Positions 6,499-6,684 of a stretch of DNA of 6,684 nt are shown piece by piece (within the stretch, counting starts at the first letter, position 1; every line of letters starts with the position of its first letter). Where the stretch lies: positions 1-6,684 of the forward strand of contig CALBSK010000081.1 of the NCBI GenBank assembly GCA_937967795.1, in the 5' to 3' direction. The position numbers and the translations under genes are program-made. The DNA comes from an uncultured Alphaproteobacteria bacterium. GTDB taxonomy: Bacteria; Pseudomonadota; Alphaproteobacteria; UBA9655. Below the pieces are notes generated by a model. The model was not told where the DNA came from and made no database searches. It saw only the letters and a list, made by a program, of their open reading frames with translations.

Positions 6499-6527
6499 AC
6501 TATAAGTAATTTTGCCGTCGAATTCAA
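6499..6527 (-). promoter_or_regulatory. Predicted promoter of the secreted orphan / rhodanese unit
   Basis: On the minus strand, TTGAAT (6527-6522, four of six matches) and TATAGT (6504-6499, five of six) are separated by exactly 17 nt. Transcription would begin near 6492 and leave a leader of about 40 nt before the ATG at 6452. The -35 box lies 15 nt inside the outer end of the neighbouring insertion sequence, so the promoter is chromosomal and was not disrupted by the insertion. Confidence 0.45.
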
Positions 6528-6542
6528 GAACGAAGTGCAACA

Positions 6543-6557
6543 TGTGCGGGTTCATAT
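6543..6557 (+). mobile_element. Putative terminal inverted repeat of an insertion sequence entering from the right
   Basis: TGTGCGGGTTCATAT begins with TG and lies 10 nt beyond the stop codon of the transposase fragment, as expected for the 3' end of an IS3/IS481-type element. A near copy (14/15) occurs in opposite orientation at 472-486. The other end and any target duplication lie outside the window. Confidence 0.45.
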
Positions 6558-6567
6558 ATTTTGAGAC

Positions 6568-6684
6568 TCAAGCGGCCTGAAGAATATTGTTTTTAATATA
6601 GGCCATAGGAGTTAGTTTTTTCAATGCCCTAGGTTCTGTGCACTTATCTAAAAATTGAATAAAAAAAGTGGTAACGTTCGATTG
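6568..6684 (-). pseudogene. C-terminal fragment of an integrase-type (DDE) transposase, partial at window edge
   Basis: The minus-strand frame, open at the window edge, ends in ALKKLTPMAYIKNNILQAA before a TGA at 6570-6568. The pattern AL..LTPM.YIK is the typical C-terminal end of rve/DDE transposases of the IS481 or IS3 type, normally preceded by FYN..RPH. In this frame the preceding residues (FLDKCTEPR) fit poorly, while another frame just upstream reads ERYHFFYSIFR and then, past a stop, VHR. The two halves would join if about 8 nt near 6630 (CCTAGGG region) were an insertion, which suggests a frameshifted copy. Only 38 codons are visible, so family and intactness are tentative. It adjoins the putative terminal repeat at 6543. 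Confidence 0.5.

Noticed and set aside
6340..6564. Plus-strand frame opposite the start of the secreted protein
   Set aside because: Its Lys-rich run is the complement of the signal peptide's Phe run. It has no motif and overlaps the better supported gene and its promoter.

Overview
The window reads as a piece of a moderately AT-rich alphaproteobacterial chromosome. The zinc-less L31 (no cysteines), the alphaproteobacterial-type GAPDH (SYTGDQ followed by a DTLHKDL segment) and the remains of an Rsm22-family gene all fit Alphaproteobacteria. Gene decay, insertion-sequence remnants and a secreted orphan protein suggest, by inference only, a host-associated lineage such as Holosporales or Rickettsiales. 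I cannot name a genus.

Layout. Positions 1-540 are a degraded area: the first codons of a minus-strand gene running off the left edge, a broken remnant of an Rsm22-like mitochondrial/bacterial small-subunit assembly gene, and a putative relic insertion-sequence end. From about 500 a good sigma70-type promoter drives rpmE (L31, plus strand), which converges on a minus-strand cluster tkt-gap-recR (transcribed right to left from about 4430 to 813). tkt and gap overlap by 11 nt and are probably translationally coupled. recR follows gap after about 33 nt. Divergent from tkt, across a 67-nt AT-rich intergenic region, lies a DUF1343/NamZ-like gene (4496-5578), which converges on a two-gene minus-strand unit: a small secreted orphan protein and a single-domain rhodanese (5922-6452 and 5586-5912). 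The right edge holds the 3' end of an integrase-type transposase whose outer end resembles the relic repeat near 480, in inverted orientation.

Functionally, tkt and gap link the non-oxidative pentose phosphate pathway to lower glycolysis through glyceraldehyde-3-phosphate, which transketolase makes and GAPDH consumes. recR (recombinational repair) and rpmE (ribosome) are housekeeping genes. The NamZ-like protein would release N-acetylmuramic acid from peptidoglycan fragments, but here it has no signal peptide and a short C-terminus. Every intergenic stretch is short; the longest gene-free interval is about 160 nt (399-558). I see no CRISPR array, tRNA, rRNA or recognisable defence system, and nothing that I can defend as a wholly new system. 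The more interesting points are the Rsm22 decay, the unusual NamZ form and the secreted orphan next to a rhodanese.
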